A stretch of 47,701 nucleotides of DNA from Chloroflexota bacterium (GCA_002721675.1 PBLC01000009.1:7063-54763), one strand, 5' to 3'. Shown: positions 17,545 to 26,841, numbered from the stretch's first letter. The notes: generated by a model from the sequence alone, not told the origin. Numbers and translations are program-made.

Positions 17545-19746
17545 TTAATTAGCAATATTTTCTGCAATAATTTCTAGTATATGTTTTGGTTCGTGAGCAG
17601 AGAAGTCTTCTATTTGGTGTCTACAAGAAACCCCTGTAATTGCGACTTGTGTATTTCTTTCAATGTTATTTAGATAGGGGATTAGTCTGTCATTAGCTAT
17701 TCTTTTTGAGATATCGTAATGCTCTTTCTCATAACCAAATGCCCCTGCCATTCCACAGCATCCTGATGGGATTTTTTCTACTTTAGAATTAGGTATTAGT
17801 TTTAGTGAATCTACAGATACATTTTCTCCTGAAATAGTTTTTTCGTGACAATGTATTTGGACAGCATATGATTTTTTTTCTGGATTATCTTTAAATTTAA
17901 TTTTATTCAAATTAGTAGGATCAGTAATTATTTCCTGCAATAAATATGTATTATTAGAAATTTGATCTGCTCTTTCATCTTCTGGGAACATATCCGGATA
18001 TTCATCCTTTAAAGCTGAAATACAACTAGGCTCAGCTCCCACCACAATTGCTCCTTCTTTTACATGCTCATATAATTTATCAATATTGTATTTAGCATTT
18101 TTCTTAGCAGACTCTAATAACCCTTTGGAAATTAATGGTCTGCCGCAACACTTTTTATCAATCAAAGTAACATTATAATTTAAAGATTTTAGTATTTTTA
18201 TAGCAGATAATCCTACTTCAGGATGATTATAATTTGTAAATGTGTCATGAAAGAATACAGCAGTTCTATTACTACTATTTGAATCTGATTTATATAATTT
18301 CTCAAATGAATAAGAAGCTATCTTTGGAATGTTTCTTCTTTTATCGATTTTTAATAGATAATCGGAAAAAAGTTTAAAAATAAATAATTTTCTAGTTAAG
18401 TTAAAAATACTTGGAAATATTGATCCAATTTTATTTAGAATTGCTATATTACCAGTTAACCTTGACCTAATAGGAATTTTATTTTTTTTATAATATTGGT
18501 GTAAGAATTCGTATTTGATTTTGGCCATATCTACACCAGAAGGACACTCTGACCTACAAGTTTTACACTCTAAACATAAATCTAAAACATTAAATAATTT
18601 TTTGGAATTTAATTCTTTTATGGGTAGTTTGCCTGATAATGCAGCTCTTAGTGCATTTGCTCTTCCTCGAGTTGAATCTACTTCATCTCTAGTTGCCATA
18701 AATGAAGGACACATATATCCAGAGTTAATCTTTTTGCAAGCAGCTTGACCATTACACATTTCAACAGCCTGAGCAAACCCTCCTTCTTTTTTAAAAGAAA
18801 GAAAAGTATCTGTTATTTCCGTTTTATAATTTTTACCAAATCTAAGATTAGAATCCATAGGAGGTGTTTCTATTATCTTTCCAGGATTCAGTATATTTTT
18901 GGGATCAAATGCCTTTTTTAAATCTTTAAAAGCAGAGTATACTTTTTCTCCGTACATTTTTTTTGTCCATGCACCTCTTACAATTCCATCTCCATGCTCC
19001 CCGCTAAATGCACCTCCAAACTCAAATACTAAATCAGAAATATCACTCGATATTTTTACCATCTTTTTTATATCTGCCTCTGATTTAAGATTTATCAGTG
19101 GCCTTATATGAAGACATCCCACTGAAGCATGTCCATAATATCCCGCTGTAGTTCCATTACTTTTTACGATTTCATCAAACCTTCTAACATATTCAGGTAA
19201 TTTTTCGGGAGATACTGCAGTATCTTCAACAAAAGGAATTGCTTTAGCTTCTCCAGGTTTTTTCATAACTAAACCTAATCCGGCTTTCCTCATATTCCAT
19301 ACTTTTTCTTGCTGGATAGAGTCCATCACAATTGTACTTGATAAAGCTAATTTTGAATTTTGAATTTTTGAATTAAGTTTTTCTATTTTATCTTTAACTT
19401 CAAGTTCATTTTCACCATAAAATTCCGCAACTATTATATCTGTAGGGTCACCTTTTAAATAATCAACTCCTGAAGCAAATTCAGAAGATTTTTTTGCTTC
19501 ATTGATAATAATTTCACCTATATGTTCTACCGCTGAGGGGCCAAATTCAAGAGCATATATTGAAGCTTCCATTGATTTGATAATATCCGAGAATTCTATT
19601 ACTAAAAGTCCTTTATTCTTGGGTAGTTCTACTAAATCTAACTCTGCTTCTATAATTGTAGCTAAGGTGCCTTCAGAACCAACTATTAACTTGGTTAAAT
19701 CAACATCCCCGCCTTTATTAATCTCATCTAAATTATATCCACCCAC
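17545..19746 (-). CDS. C-terminal part of FAD-linked oxidase/4Fe-4S (CCG) oxidoreductase (D-lactate/glycolate dehydrogenase-like); same gene as 19733..20449 but in another frame
   Basis: VGGYNLDEINKGGDVDLTKLIVGSEGTLATI; GHASVGCLHIRPLI; CLECKTCRSECPSGVDM; two CCG motifs (KKCCGRPL, SGCCGMAGAFG). Confidence 0.9.
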   Translation of the reverse strand: MGGYNLDEINKGGDVDLTKLIVGSEGTLATIIEAELDLVELPKNKGLLVIEFSDIIKSMEASIYALEFGPSAVEHIGEIIINEAKKSSEFASGVDYLKGDPTDIIVAEFYGENELEVKDKIEKLNSKIQNSKLALSSTIVMDSIQQEKVWNMRKAGLGLVMKKPGEAKAIPFVEDTAVSPEKLPEYVRRFDEIVKSNGTTAGYYGHASVGCLHIRPLINLKSEADIKKMVKISSDISDLVFEFGGAFSGEHGDGIVRGAWTKKMYGEKVYSAFKDLKKAFDPKNILNPGKIIETPPMDSNLRFGKNYKTEITDTFLSFKKEGGFAQAVEMCNGQAACKKINSGYMCPSFMATRDEVDSTRGRANALRAALSGKLPIKELNSKKLFNVLDLCLECKTCRSECPSGVDMAKIKYEFLHQYYKKNKIPIRSRLTGNIAILNKIGSIFPSIFNLTRKLFIFKLFSDYLLKIDKRRNIPKIASYSFEKLYKSDSNSSNRTAVFFHDTFTNYNHPEVGLSAIKILKSLNYNVTLIDKKCCGRPLISKGLLESAKKNAKYNIDKLYEHVKEGAIVVGAEPSCISALKDEYPDMFPEDERADQISNNTYLLQEIITDPTNLNKIKFKDNPEKKSYAVQIHCHEKTISGENVSVDSLKLIPNSKVEKIPSGCCGMAGAFGYEKEHYDISKRIANDRLIPYLNNIERNTQVAITGVSCRHQIEDFSAHEPKHILEIIAENIAN

Positions 19747-20449
19747 CCTTCTTTGTATTTTTGGGAATTTTTTTTTCTAATTCATCTGTGTATTCCTTAA
19801 ATAAATTTAACGAATTGCTATAAATATTTGACTCCAAAGAACCCTTGTTTAGTAGACTTTCAAATCTATTAAATGATAATTTTTCAAATTTATGGTTATT
19901 ACCGTTTGAAAGGATAGTCTCTAGGCTGGAGACATGGTCAATTGTTTTCCCGTATATTACAGAGTGTGCTCCACAAGAATTATTTCCTATTACTCCACCC
20001 ACAGTTGCCCTATTTGTAGTACTTGGATCGGGTGTAAAGAGCAAATTCATAGGTTTTAGGTAGCTATTTAATGTATCTATTGTGATTCCTGGCTGCGTTA
20101 TTATTTTTTTATTATTTTTATCAAAATCAATAACTGAATTTAAATATTTTGAAAAATCAATTACTATCGCTCTATTTACAGTCTGCCCAGACAGACTTGA
20201 ACCACCACCTCTTGGTAATATAGCGATATTATTTTCATCTGCGATTTGGACTATAGTTTTTACGTCATTAGTATTTTTTGGTATCGCTACACATAATGGA
20301 ATTATTCTGTAAATAGAGGCGTCTGTTGAATATATTTCCCTAGTAATTTCATCAAATCTAACTTCTCCGCTAATTTCTCTTAGAAGTGTCTTTTTTATAG
20401 AATCTTCTATCTCATCTGCAGAGTAATTATTTGATATTTTTTGAACCAT
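19733..20449 (-). CDS. N-terminal FAD-binding (FAD_binding_4) part of the same oxidoreductase; frame lost after an A9 tract
   Basis: PLCVAIPKNTNDVKTIVQIADENNIAILPRGGGSSLSGQTVNRAIVIDFSKYLN...LFTPDPSTTNRATVGGVIGNNSCGAHSV. Confidence 0.9.
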   Translation of the reverse strand: MVQKISNNYSADEIEDSIKKTLLREISGEVRFDEITREIYSTDASIYRIIPLCVAIPKNTNDVKTIVQIADENNIAILPRGGGSSLSGQTVNRAIVIDFSKYLNSVIDFDKNNKKIITQPGITIDTLNSYLKPMNLLFTPDPSTTNRATVGGVIGNNSCGAHSVIYGKTIDHVSSLETILSNGNNHKFEKLSFNRFESLLNKGSLESNIYSNSLNLFKEYTDELEKKIPKNTKKGGWI

Positions 20450-21410
20450 CTTTTTCCTTAATTATATTAGAAAGTAAAATACTAACTGTAATAATACCTA
20501 CTATAGTACCTAAGGAGACATATGTATTTATATGAAAATGGGTAATATATTCACTATTAATTAATGGGCCTATATTTTCGCCAAGATATTCCATAGACAT
20601 TTTAAAGCCAATAAAAACTAATATTAAAGACAATCCGTACTTAAGAAATCTAAACTGGTTCTGTATTTCTTGGATAAGGAAATATAACGGCCTCATACCA
20701 ATAACTGCCATCATATTTGAAGTCCATACTATAAATACATCTTGCGTTATTCCGAAAATTGTTGGAATTGAATCAATTGCAAATACAATATCCGTACTAG
20801 CAAGTACAATAACAACTAGAAACAAAGGTGTAAATTTTTTAACACCATTAATGTTTGTTCTAAATCTTGATCCATCAAATTCACTGCTTACACTAACAAA
20901 TTTATTTGCAATTCTATAAATAAAATTATTTTCGGGATTGGAGTCACTTTCTTTTACTAGAGCAATTTTTATTCCTGTATAAATTAAGAAAATTCCCATA
21001 ACCAATAATACCCATCCAAAATTTGAAAGAATGATAGATCCAAGAGCAATGAATATTGCCCTAGTTATTAAAGCCCCCATTATTCCATAAGTTAAAGCTA
21101 GTGATTGTAATTTTGCTGGGATTTGAAAAAATTCAAAAATGATTATGAATACAAATAAATTATCGAAACATAAGGCTTTCTCTGCAATGTATCCTGCTAA
21201 AAACGAAACTCCTCTTTCATTATTAGTCATTAATGACCCATCTTCCACAAAAAACCATAGTGCCACAATCATTGATATAGATATCCAGCATAAACTCCAA
21301 ATTAATGCTGATTTAAATTTATAAATTTTCCCTTTAGATATGTATAAGTCAAAAATAAGAAGTACTATTACAAATACATTAAAGATTATCCAAGGATAAT
21401 AATCAGCCAT
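20427..21410 (-). CDS. TerC family integral membrane protein
   Basis: EKALCFDNLFVFIIIFEFFQIP; STDIVFAIDSIPTIFGITQDVFIVWTSNMMAVIGMRPLYFLI. Confidence 0.93.
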   Translation of the reverse strand: MADYYPWIIFNVFVIVLLIFDLYISKGKIYKFKSALIWSLCWISISMIVALWFFVEDGSLMTNNERGVSFLAGYIAEKALCFDNLFVFIIIFEFFQIPAKLQSLALTYGIMGALITRAIFIALGSIILSNFGWVLLVMGIFLIYTGIKIALVKESDSNPENNFIYRIANKFVSVSSEFDGSRFRTNINGVKKFTPLFLVVIVLASTDIVFAIDSIPTIFGITQDVFIVWTSNMMAVIGMRPLYFLIQEIQNQFRFLKYGLSLILVFIGFKMSMEYLGENIGPLINSEYITHFHINTYVSLGTIVGIITVSILLSNIIKEKDGSKNIK

Positions 21411-21412
21411 TA

Positions 21413-22279
21413 CTATCTATTTGAGCTTGAGGTAATCTTATACTCTAAAGTACCTGAAGGACTCTTAACACTAACGATTTCTCCTTTAGCTTTTCCAAGA
21501 ATTGCTTTGCCGACTGGAGATTCTGATGATATTTTTGAATTTAAAGGATCTGCTTCATGAAAATCTACTACCTGGAAAGAATGAACTTCTTTATTATTTT
21601 GGTTCTCAATAGTTACCTTTGTTCCAATATTTATTTTGCCCTTCAATAAGGATTGAGATCCATCATCTATAATAATTGCACCTCTCATTAAATTTTCTAT
21701 ATCTGTTATTTTAGCCATAACCATACCTTGGGCTTCTCTCGCTGCTTCAAGTGGTGCATTTTCTCTTACGTCACCATCTGCCGCAGCATTTTGAATATCA
21801 ACCGCTAAATCCATCTTTTGTTTATTTAACTTATCTAATTGGCCAATTAAAGTTTTGTATCTACTTCTTGTTAGTTTCGGCCCTTCTTCAAATGTAGAAA
21901 CCTTATTCTTAGTTCTTTTATTGGTTAGGATTCTTTTAGATCTTAAATGTGATGGAATATTTAGATCAGTTTTGATCAATTCATTATTATGTAAAAACCC
22001 CAGAAACTTTTTTACTGAAGCAAGCCTAGATTGGGTGTCAGTATTAGCCATTCTAGAAGTAATTTGTTGGCTATAGTCCCCTACTTCAGGAGGCTTTAAA
22101 TTTGATAATAATTTTTCTTCACCAATATTAGTAACAAAATCAGCTACAACCGCTCTCTCATTCATTCTTTCGGAAATTGGTATTGTTTTTACATAGTACT
22201 TCAAAGCTTCTATCATATTAGATTCTGAAGTTAATTCAATTTCACTTTTTACTTCCTCGATGTTTGTCTTTTTTGCCAT
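21413..22279 (-). CDS. GreA/GreB-family transcription elongation factor with a long N-terminal extension
   Basis: GreA coiled-coil tip AADGDVRENAPLEAAREAQGMVMAKI and C-terminal SSESPVGKAILGKAKGEIVSVKSPSGTLEYKI; extra ~115 aa at N-terminus. Confidence 0.85.
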   Translation of the reverse strand: MAKKTNIEEVKSEIELTSESNMIEALKYYVKTIPISERMNERAVVADFVTNIGEEKLLSNLKPPEVGDYSQQITSRMANTDTQSRLASVKKFLGFLHNNELIKTDLNIPSHLRSKRILTNKRTKNKVSTFEEGPKLTRSRYKTLIGQLDKLNKQKMDLAVDIQNAAADGDVRENAPLEAAREAQGMVMAKITDIENLMRGAIIIDDGSQSLLKGKINIGTKVTIENQNNKEVHSFQVVDFHEADPLNSKISSESPVGKAILGKAKGEIVSVKSPSGTLEYKITSSSNR

Positions 22280-22436
22280 TTTCTATTCCTATATATAATG
22301 TTATTTTTGTCAGTAGTAGTAAACTATTGAAAGTTAGATTACAATATACGAGTTTTACAAGAGAATATTATAATCCTATAAAGGATTAAACAACAACAAT
22401 AAGAAATATATATTAATTTTAAGTACGTGACTCGAG

Positions 22437-22586
22437 ATGACTAAGAGAACATATCAACCAAAAAAAAGAAAAAGAGCAAGAACTCACGGTTTTCGTGTGA
22501 GAATGAGAACCAAAAGTGGAAGAAATATTCTTAAAAGAAGGCGAGTCCGAGGAAGGAAGCTTTTAACTGTTGTCTCAAAACAATAG
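22437..22586 (+). CDS. rpmH: 50S ribosomal protein L34 (not in the supplied ORF track, 49 aa)
   Basis: [49 protein letters not shown], immediately upstream of rnpA. Confidence 0.96.
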   Translation: MTKRTYQPKKRKRARTHGFRVRMRTKSGRNILKRRRVRGRKLLTVVSKQ

Positions 22587-22595
22587 TTTAAACCT

Positions 22596-22937
22596 TTGAT
22601 TTCAATTGAAGTCATAAGAAAATCTAAAGAATTTCTAGAGATAATTTCGAATGGTAATAAATTTACTAGACCAGGAATTATTATTTATTACATAAGACCC
22701 AATGGGCTTGATAAATTAAGAGTAGGAATTTCTGTAAAGAAGCAAGTTGGTAACTCGGTAGTTAGAAATAAACTAAGAAGACAAATTAAGAGTTTATTGA
22801 GAGATGTGCCAGCCAGATTTAATGAAGTTTCAATGGTCTTAGTAGTTATGAAAAATAATCAGGGTTTAGATTATTCTTATATTAAAAATATATTAGATGA
22901 ATTTGATGACCTTATTTCTAGAGTTAGTGAACAATAA
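22596..22937 (+). CDS. rnpA: Ribonuclease P protein component
   Basis: LRVGISVKKQVGNSVVRNKLRRQIKSLLRD; synteny rpmH-rnpA-yidD. Confidence 0.93.
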   Translation: MISIEVIRKSKEFLEIISNGNKFTRPGIIIYYIRPNGLDKLRVGISVKKQVGNSVVRNKLRRQIKSLLRDVPARFNEVSMVLVVMKNNQGLDYSYIKNILDEFDDLISRVSEQ

Positions 22938-23149
22938 TGTTTAAAAAAATAATATTAAAATTTATAAAATTATACATCTTGGTTGCCTCTCCTTATATTG
23001 GCGGCAATTGTAAATATACCCCTTCATGTTCAAATTATGGGTATCAAGCAGTGGCAAAGCACGGAGCTTTAATAGGATCTTGGATGATTTTTGTTAGATT
23101 ATTTAAATGCCATCCATTTTCAAAGGGAGGATATGATCCGGTTAGATGA
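22937..23149 (+). CDS. yidD: Membrane protein insertion efficiency factor YidD
   Basis: GGNCKYTPSCSNYGYQAVAKHGALIGSWMIFVRLFKCHPFSKGGYDPV. Confidence 0.95.
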   Translation: MFKKIILKFIKLYILVASPYIGGNCKYTPSCSNYGYQAVAKHGALIGSWMIFVRLFKCHPFSKGGYDPVR

Positions 23150-24432
23150 AAATTATTAAAGAAAATAAGATATTACTTCTCGTTATTTTGTTTTTAACAA
23201 CAACTTTATTCGGATGTATGAATGATATGGAGCATCAAGGTAATTGGTCATCTCCAGTAGTTGATGAAAATTACGTATATGCTCCTTCTGATAAAGGAAA
23301 AATTTATAAATTTTCTAAGAAAGATGGATCTTTAGTTAAGGGTTGGGAATTTCCTTCAGGAGATAATTCTTTGGGTTCTTTTTATGGAGAAATGATTATA
23401 AATGATGGAATTTTATATGGTTCAGCATATGGAAATGGAGAAGGAAAAAAATGTCAGAATAGAAAATGTGTTTCTAGTTTATTTGGCATAGATGTGGCTA
23501 ACGGTGATTCAATATGGATGGAAGATTATATAAGTATAAATGGTTCAGTTGTTGGAGGTGTTGTTTATCACAATAGCACTATTTATGTTGCTACCTCTGA
23601 AAATGATAAAGGTAATGATGCAGGAGGATATCTATACGCTATTGACGCTAAGTCTGATTCTAATAAAACTTTAGATGAACTTACTAGCAAGATATTATGG
23701 AGAATCCCTTTAATAGGTGAAGTTTATGGAACACCTCATTTAGACGAAGAGCAAGAAATATTAATTATTGGAGGATTGAATGGGGATATTTCATTAGTAG
23801 ATATTAGGATAGACGATTCTTATAATTCTAATTCACTTAGTAGACTTATTTTAACAAGAGATGGCGAGTATCCAATAATTTCATCTGTTATTAAAGTTTC
23901 TGAAGATTCATACTGCTACGGAGATATAAAGGGTAAATTAAAATGTTTTAAATTAGGTTTATTTAAAAACGATATTTCTGAAATTAATACATTTAATTAT
24001 TGGGGCGAATTGTCACTGGATGGTTGGATTTGGTCTGATATAGAGTCATATAATAATTCATATTATGCGATTACATTATCTGGATGGTTATACAGAATAG
24101 ATATAGATTCTGATTCAGAACTAATATCTATAATTTGGAATAAAGAGTTAAAATTTGATGGAAAACCGGTAGCTGGCCTGTCTCCATATACATTTAGAAA
24201 TCAGGTGCTATTAGCAGTTCCTTTTGACAAAGACAAGATAATTATCATTGAGGATGGCACAGGTTCTACTCTCGGGGAATATCCATTAAAGAATGGTGTT
24301 CAGTCACTTCCAATTGTAGATAATAATCTAATATTTACTATCGACAGAGAGAATAATTTTAGGAGTTATTCAGTTTCTGATAGATCACAGATAATATGTT
24401 TTGATTTAAATGATATGAAAGGCTGTGATTAA
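23146..24432 (+). CDS. PQQ-type beta-propeller lipoprotein, unknown function
   Basis: Lipobox TTTLFGC; repeats such as SSPVVDENYVYAPSDKGKIYKFSKKDGSLVKGWEF and GTPHLDEEQEILIIGGLNGDISLVDI. Confidence 0.8.
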   Translation: MKIIKENKILLLVILFLTTTLFGCMNDMEHQGNWSSPVVDENYVYAPSDKGKIYKFSKKDGSLVKGWEFPSGDNSLGSFYGEMIINDGILYGSAYGNGEGKKCQNRKCVSSLFGIDVANGDSIWMEDYISINGSVVGGVVYHNSTIYVATSENDKGNDAGGYLYAIDAKSDSNKTLDELTSKILWRIPLIGEVYGTPHLDEEQEILIIGGLNGDISLVDIRIDDSYNSNSLSRLILTRDGEYPIISSVIKVSEDSYCYGDIKGKLKCFKLGLFKNDISEINTFNYWGELSLDGWIWSDIESYNNSYYAITLSGWLYRIDIDSDSELISIIWNKELKFDGKPVAGLSPYTFRNQVLLAVPFDKDKIIIIEDGTGSTLGEYPLKNGVQSLPIVDNNLIFTIDRENNFRSYSVSDRSQIICFDLNDMKGCD

Positions 24433-24435
24433 TTA

Positions 24436-25371
24436 ATGTTCTCGTTATTATGGAATGAAATAATTATGAAGCCAATGGTTAATATTTTGACTGTATTTTA
24501 TTCACTTTTCTCCGACAATTTTGGATTAAGCATTATTGTATTCACCATATTAATTAGAATACTTATGATCCCTCTTTCATTTAGGCAAGTAAAACAAATG
24601 ATTGGGATGCAATCAATTCAACCTAAATTAAAGCAAATTCAGGAAAAATATAAAGATCGAAAAGATCGAGATAGCAGGCAAAAAATGAGCCAAGAGACTA
24701 TGAATCTTTATAAGCAATCTGGTGTCAATCCTGTTGGGTGCCTAGGCCCTATGGTTATTCAACTGCCAATTTGGATTGGTCTTTATAGGGCTATATTTAA
24801 AGTTGTTCCTCCAACTCCAGAAGGTTTAGCTAATTTATCTGGATATCTCTATTCATGGAATCCCGTTATAAATAAGGTTCCTTTAGATAGTTTTTTTATT
24901 GGGATAGATTTGGTAAATCCTGTCCAGCAGGCAGGAGGATTATTTGCGATATTACTTCCGTTGATTGTAGCAGCCACAACTTTTGCACAACAAAAAGTTT
25001 CGATGTTTAAAAGTTCAGATGCAAGACAAGAACAAACAAATAAAATGATGCTATGGATGATGCCAATAATGTTTGGCTTTTTTACACTATCTTTTCCTGC
25101 CGGCTTGGCAACATACATAATTTTTTCAAACATAGCAGGATTTTTTATACAAATATATGTACTAAAAAAATTAAAAGTAGAACATTCACTTAAAGAAATG
25201 TTAAGTTTTAGATCTTCGAGATCTGATGATATTGATATAAAACAAAATGAAAATTTTGAAGTGCAAGTAAAGGAGGAAAATTATGAGCACTCAACAATTT
25301 CAAGGAAAAACCGTAGAAGAGGCAACAAAACTCGCTCTAGAAGAATTAAAGGTAAATCTAGAAGAGGTTAA
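24436..25371 (+). CDS. yidC: YidC/Oxa1/SpoIIIJ membrane protein insertase
   Basis: MVNILTVFYSLFSDNFGLSIIVFTILIRILMIPLSFRQVKQM; QLPIWIGLYRAI; basic C-terminal tail. Confidence 0.94.
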   Translation: MFSLLWNEIIMKPMVNILTVFYSLFSDNFGLSIIVFTILIRILMIPLSFRQVKQMIGMQSIQPKLKQIQEKYKDRKDRDSRQKMSQETMNLYKQSGVNPVGCLGPMVIQLPIWIGLYRAIFKVVPPTPEGLANLSGYLYSWNPVINKVPLDSFFIGIDLVNPVQQAGGLFAILLPLIVAATTFAQQKVSMFKSSDARQEQTNKMMLWMMPIMFGFFTLSFPAGLATYIIFSNIAGFFIQIYVLKKLKVEHSLKEMLSFRSSRSDDIDIKQNENFEVQVKEENYEHSTISRKNRRRGNKTRSRRIKGKSRRG

Positions 25372-25999
25372 AGTTGAAGTAATATCTCCAGGAAAATCTG
25401 GCATTTTAGGATTAGGGGGAGAGCCAGCCTTGATAGAGGTAACGATTGAAGATGATGAAGGCAAATCATCTAAGTCTCAGTCAATCCAAAAATTAAGTAA
25501 TAAAAAAACATCTCCTGTTAGAGAAATGGATGATGTAGATGAGGATACTGAAAAACTTGCAGTAGATTTAGTAAATTACATATTGTCTAGTTTAGAGGTT
25601 GACGTAAAAACTTTTTTCAGAGATCAAGATGATTTTGATAATAAGTCAGTTTATTTTGAGATAGAAGGAGACGATTCAGGTTTAATAATTGGAAGAAAAG
25701 GTGAGACTTTAAGATCTTTAGAATTTTTAATCTCATTTATTATAAAAAGACAATTAGATAAAAAGGTGAGAGTAATACTAGATGTAGAAGGTTACCAGGA
25801 AAGAAGAAGGCAAAATATAACTTCTCTTGCTGAATCTGCTGCTGAAAAAGTAATTAAATCTGGTAAGCCGGTAAAGATGGATCCTATGTCACCGTTTGAC
25901 AGGAGGATAGTTCATTTAGCCTTAGAAAAGGAGTCAAAAATAACTACTGAAAGTCAGGGTAGTGGCTCAAGGCGACAGGTTGTAATTAAATTAAAATAA
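25283..25999 (+). CDS. jag: Jag/KhpB RNA-binding protein (Jag_N, KH, R3H)
   Basis: GKTVEEATKLALEELKVNLEEVKVEVISPGKSGILGLGGEPA; GLIIGRKGETLRSLEFLISF; RRIVHLAL R3H; strong SD aaggagg before ATG. Confidence 0.93.
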   Translation: MSTQQFQGKTVEEATKLALEELKVNLEEVKVEVISPGKSGILGLGGEPALIEVTIEDDEGKSSKSQSIQKLSNKKTSPVREMDDVDEDTEKLAVDLVNYILSSLEVDVKTFFRDQDDFDNKSVYFEIEGDDSGLIIGRKGETLRSLEFLISFIIKRQLDKKVRVILDVEGYQERRRQNITSLAESAAEKVIKSGKPVKMDPMSPFDRRIVHLALEKESKITTESQGSGSRRQVVIKLK

Positions 26000-26001
26000 A
26001 A

Positions 26002-26841
26002 TTGGAATCTATTGATATATTAACTATAGGGAATATAACTGAAGATAAAATATTTAAAGAGGGTAAATCTTTTTCTTCAGTAGGAGGGCCCTCATTTTAT
26101 GCATCAAGGGCTTGTATTAGATATGGAGTTAAGGTAGGAATAATATCAGCATCAAATGATGAATTTAATCTTAATGATCATTTGTCCGGAGCAATAATCT
26201 TTCCTCAAAATAGAAAAAGTCATACCATATTTGAAAATCATTACAATGATGATTTAAGAATACAAAAAGTAATTGAATCCCCCAAAAATTTGGATGTTAA
26301 GGATTTTAATTATCCAAGAAATTATCCTCCTCCTAAACTAGTATTTTACTGTCCAGTTTTAGATGAAATTCCAGATGAATTTCTAAACCTATTTCCAGGC
26401 AGTATTAGAGTGGGTAATCTTCAAGGATGGATGAGGAAATTAGACAGCAAAGGAAATGTATCAATTAAAAGAAAAATTCCAGATTTAGATTTTTCAATTT
26501 TTGATGTAGTAATTATGTCAGAGTGTGATATGGATTATGATAAAGCCTTAGAAATTTCAGAAACATGCAAATTAGTGTGTATAACTAAAGGTAAAGAAGG
26601 TTCAACTTTAATAGTAAATAGCAAAGTAAAAAACTATAAAACTATTAAGGTAAAAAATATTGATGAAACCGGAGCAGGTGATGTTTGGGCTATCACATTT
26701 TCAATATTTCATTTTATATTTGAAAAAAATATTGATGAGAGTGCCATGTTTGCTAATACTGCAGCTTCTATTTCCATCCAAGGTTTATCAGATTCTAAAA
26801 TCCCTACTTTAAATAAACTCTTGAATTCAAAAAAATGGTAA
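26002..26841 (+). CDS. PfkB-family carbohydrate kinase-like protein (TTG start)
   Basis: ILTIGNITEDKIF...SVGGPSFYASRACIRYGVKVGIIS; DETGAGDVWAITFSIF (PfkB signature). Confidence 0.85.
   Translation: MESIDILTIGNITEDKIFKEGKSFSSVGGPSFYASRACIRYGVKVGIISASNDEFNLNDHLSGAIIFPQNRKSHTIFENHYNDDLRIQKVIESPKNLDVKDFNYPRNYPPPKLVFYCPVLDEIPDEFLNLFPGSIRVGNLQGWMRKLDSKGNVSIKRKIPDLDFSIFDVVIMSECDMDYDKALEISETCKLVCITKGKEGSTLIVNSKVKNYKTIKVKNIDETGAGDVWAITFSIFHFIFEKNIDESAMFANTAASISIQGLSDSKIPTLNKLLNSKKW

Noticed and set aside
22361-22390. AATCCTATAAAGGATT hairpin upstream of rpmH as terminator/attenuator
   Set aside because: Only 6-bp AT-rich stem with no T tract; may be chance.
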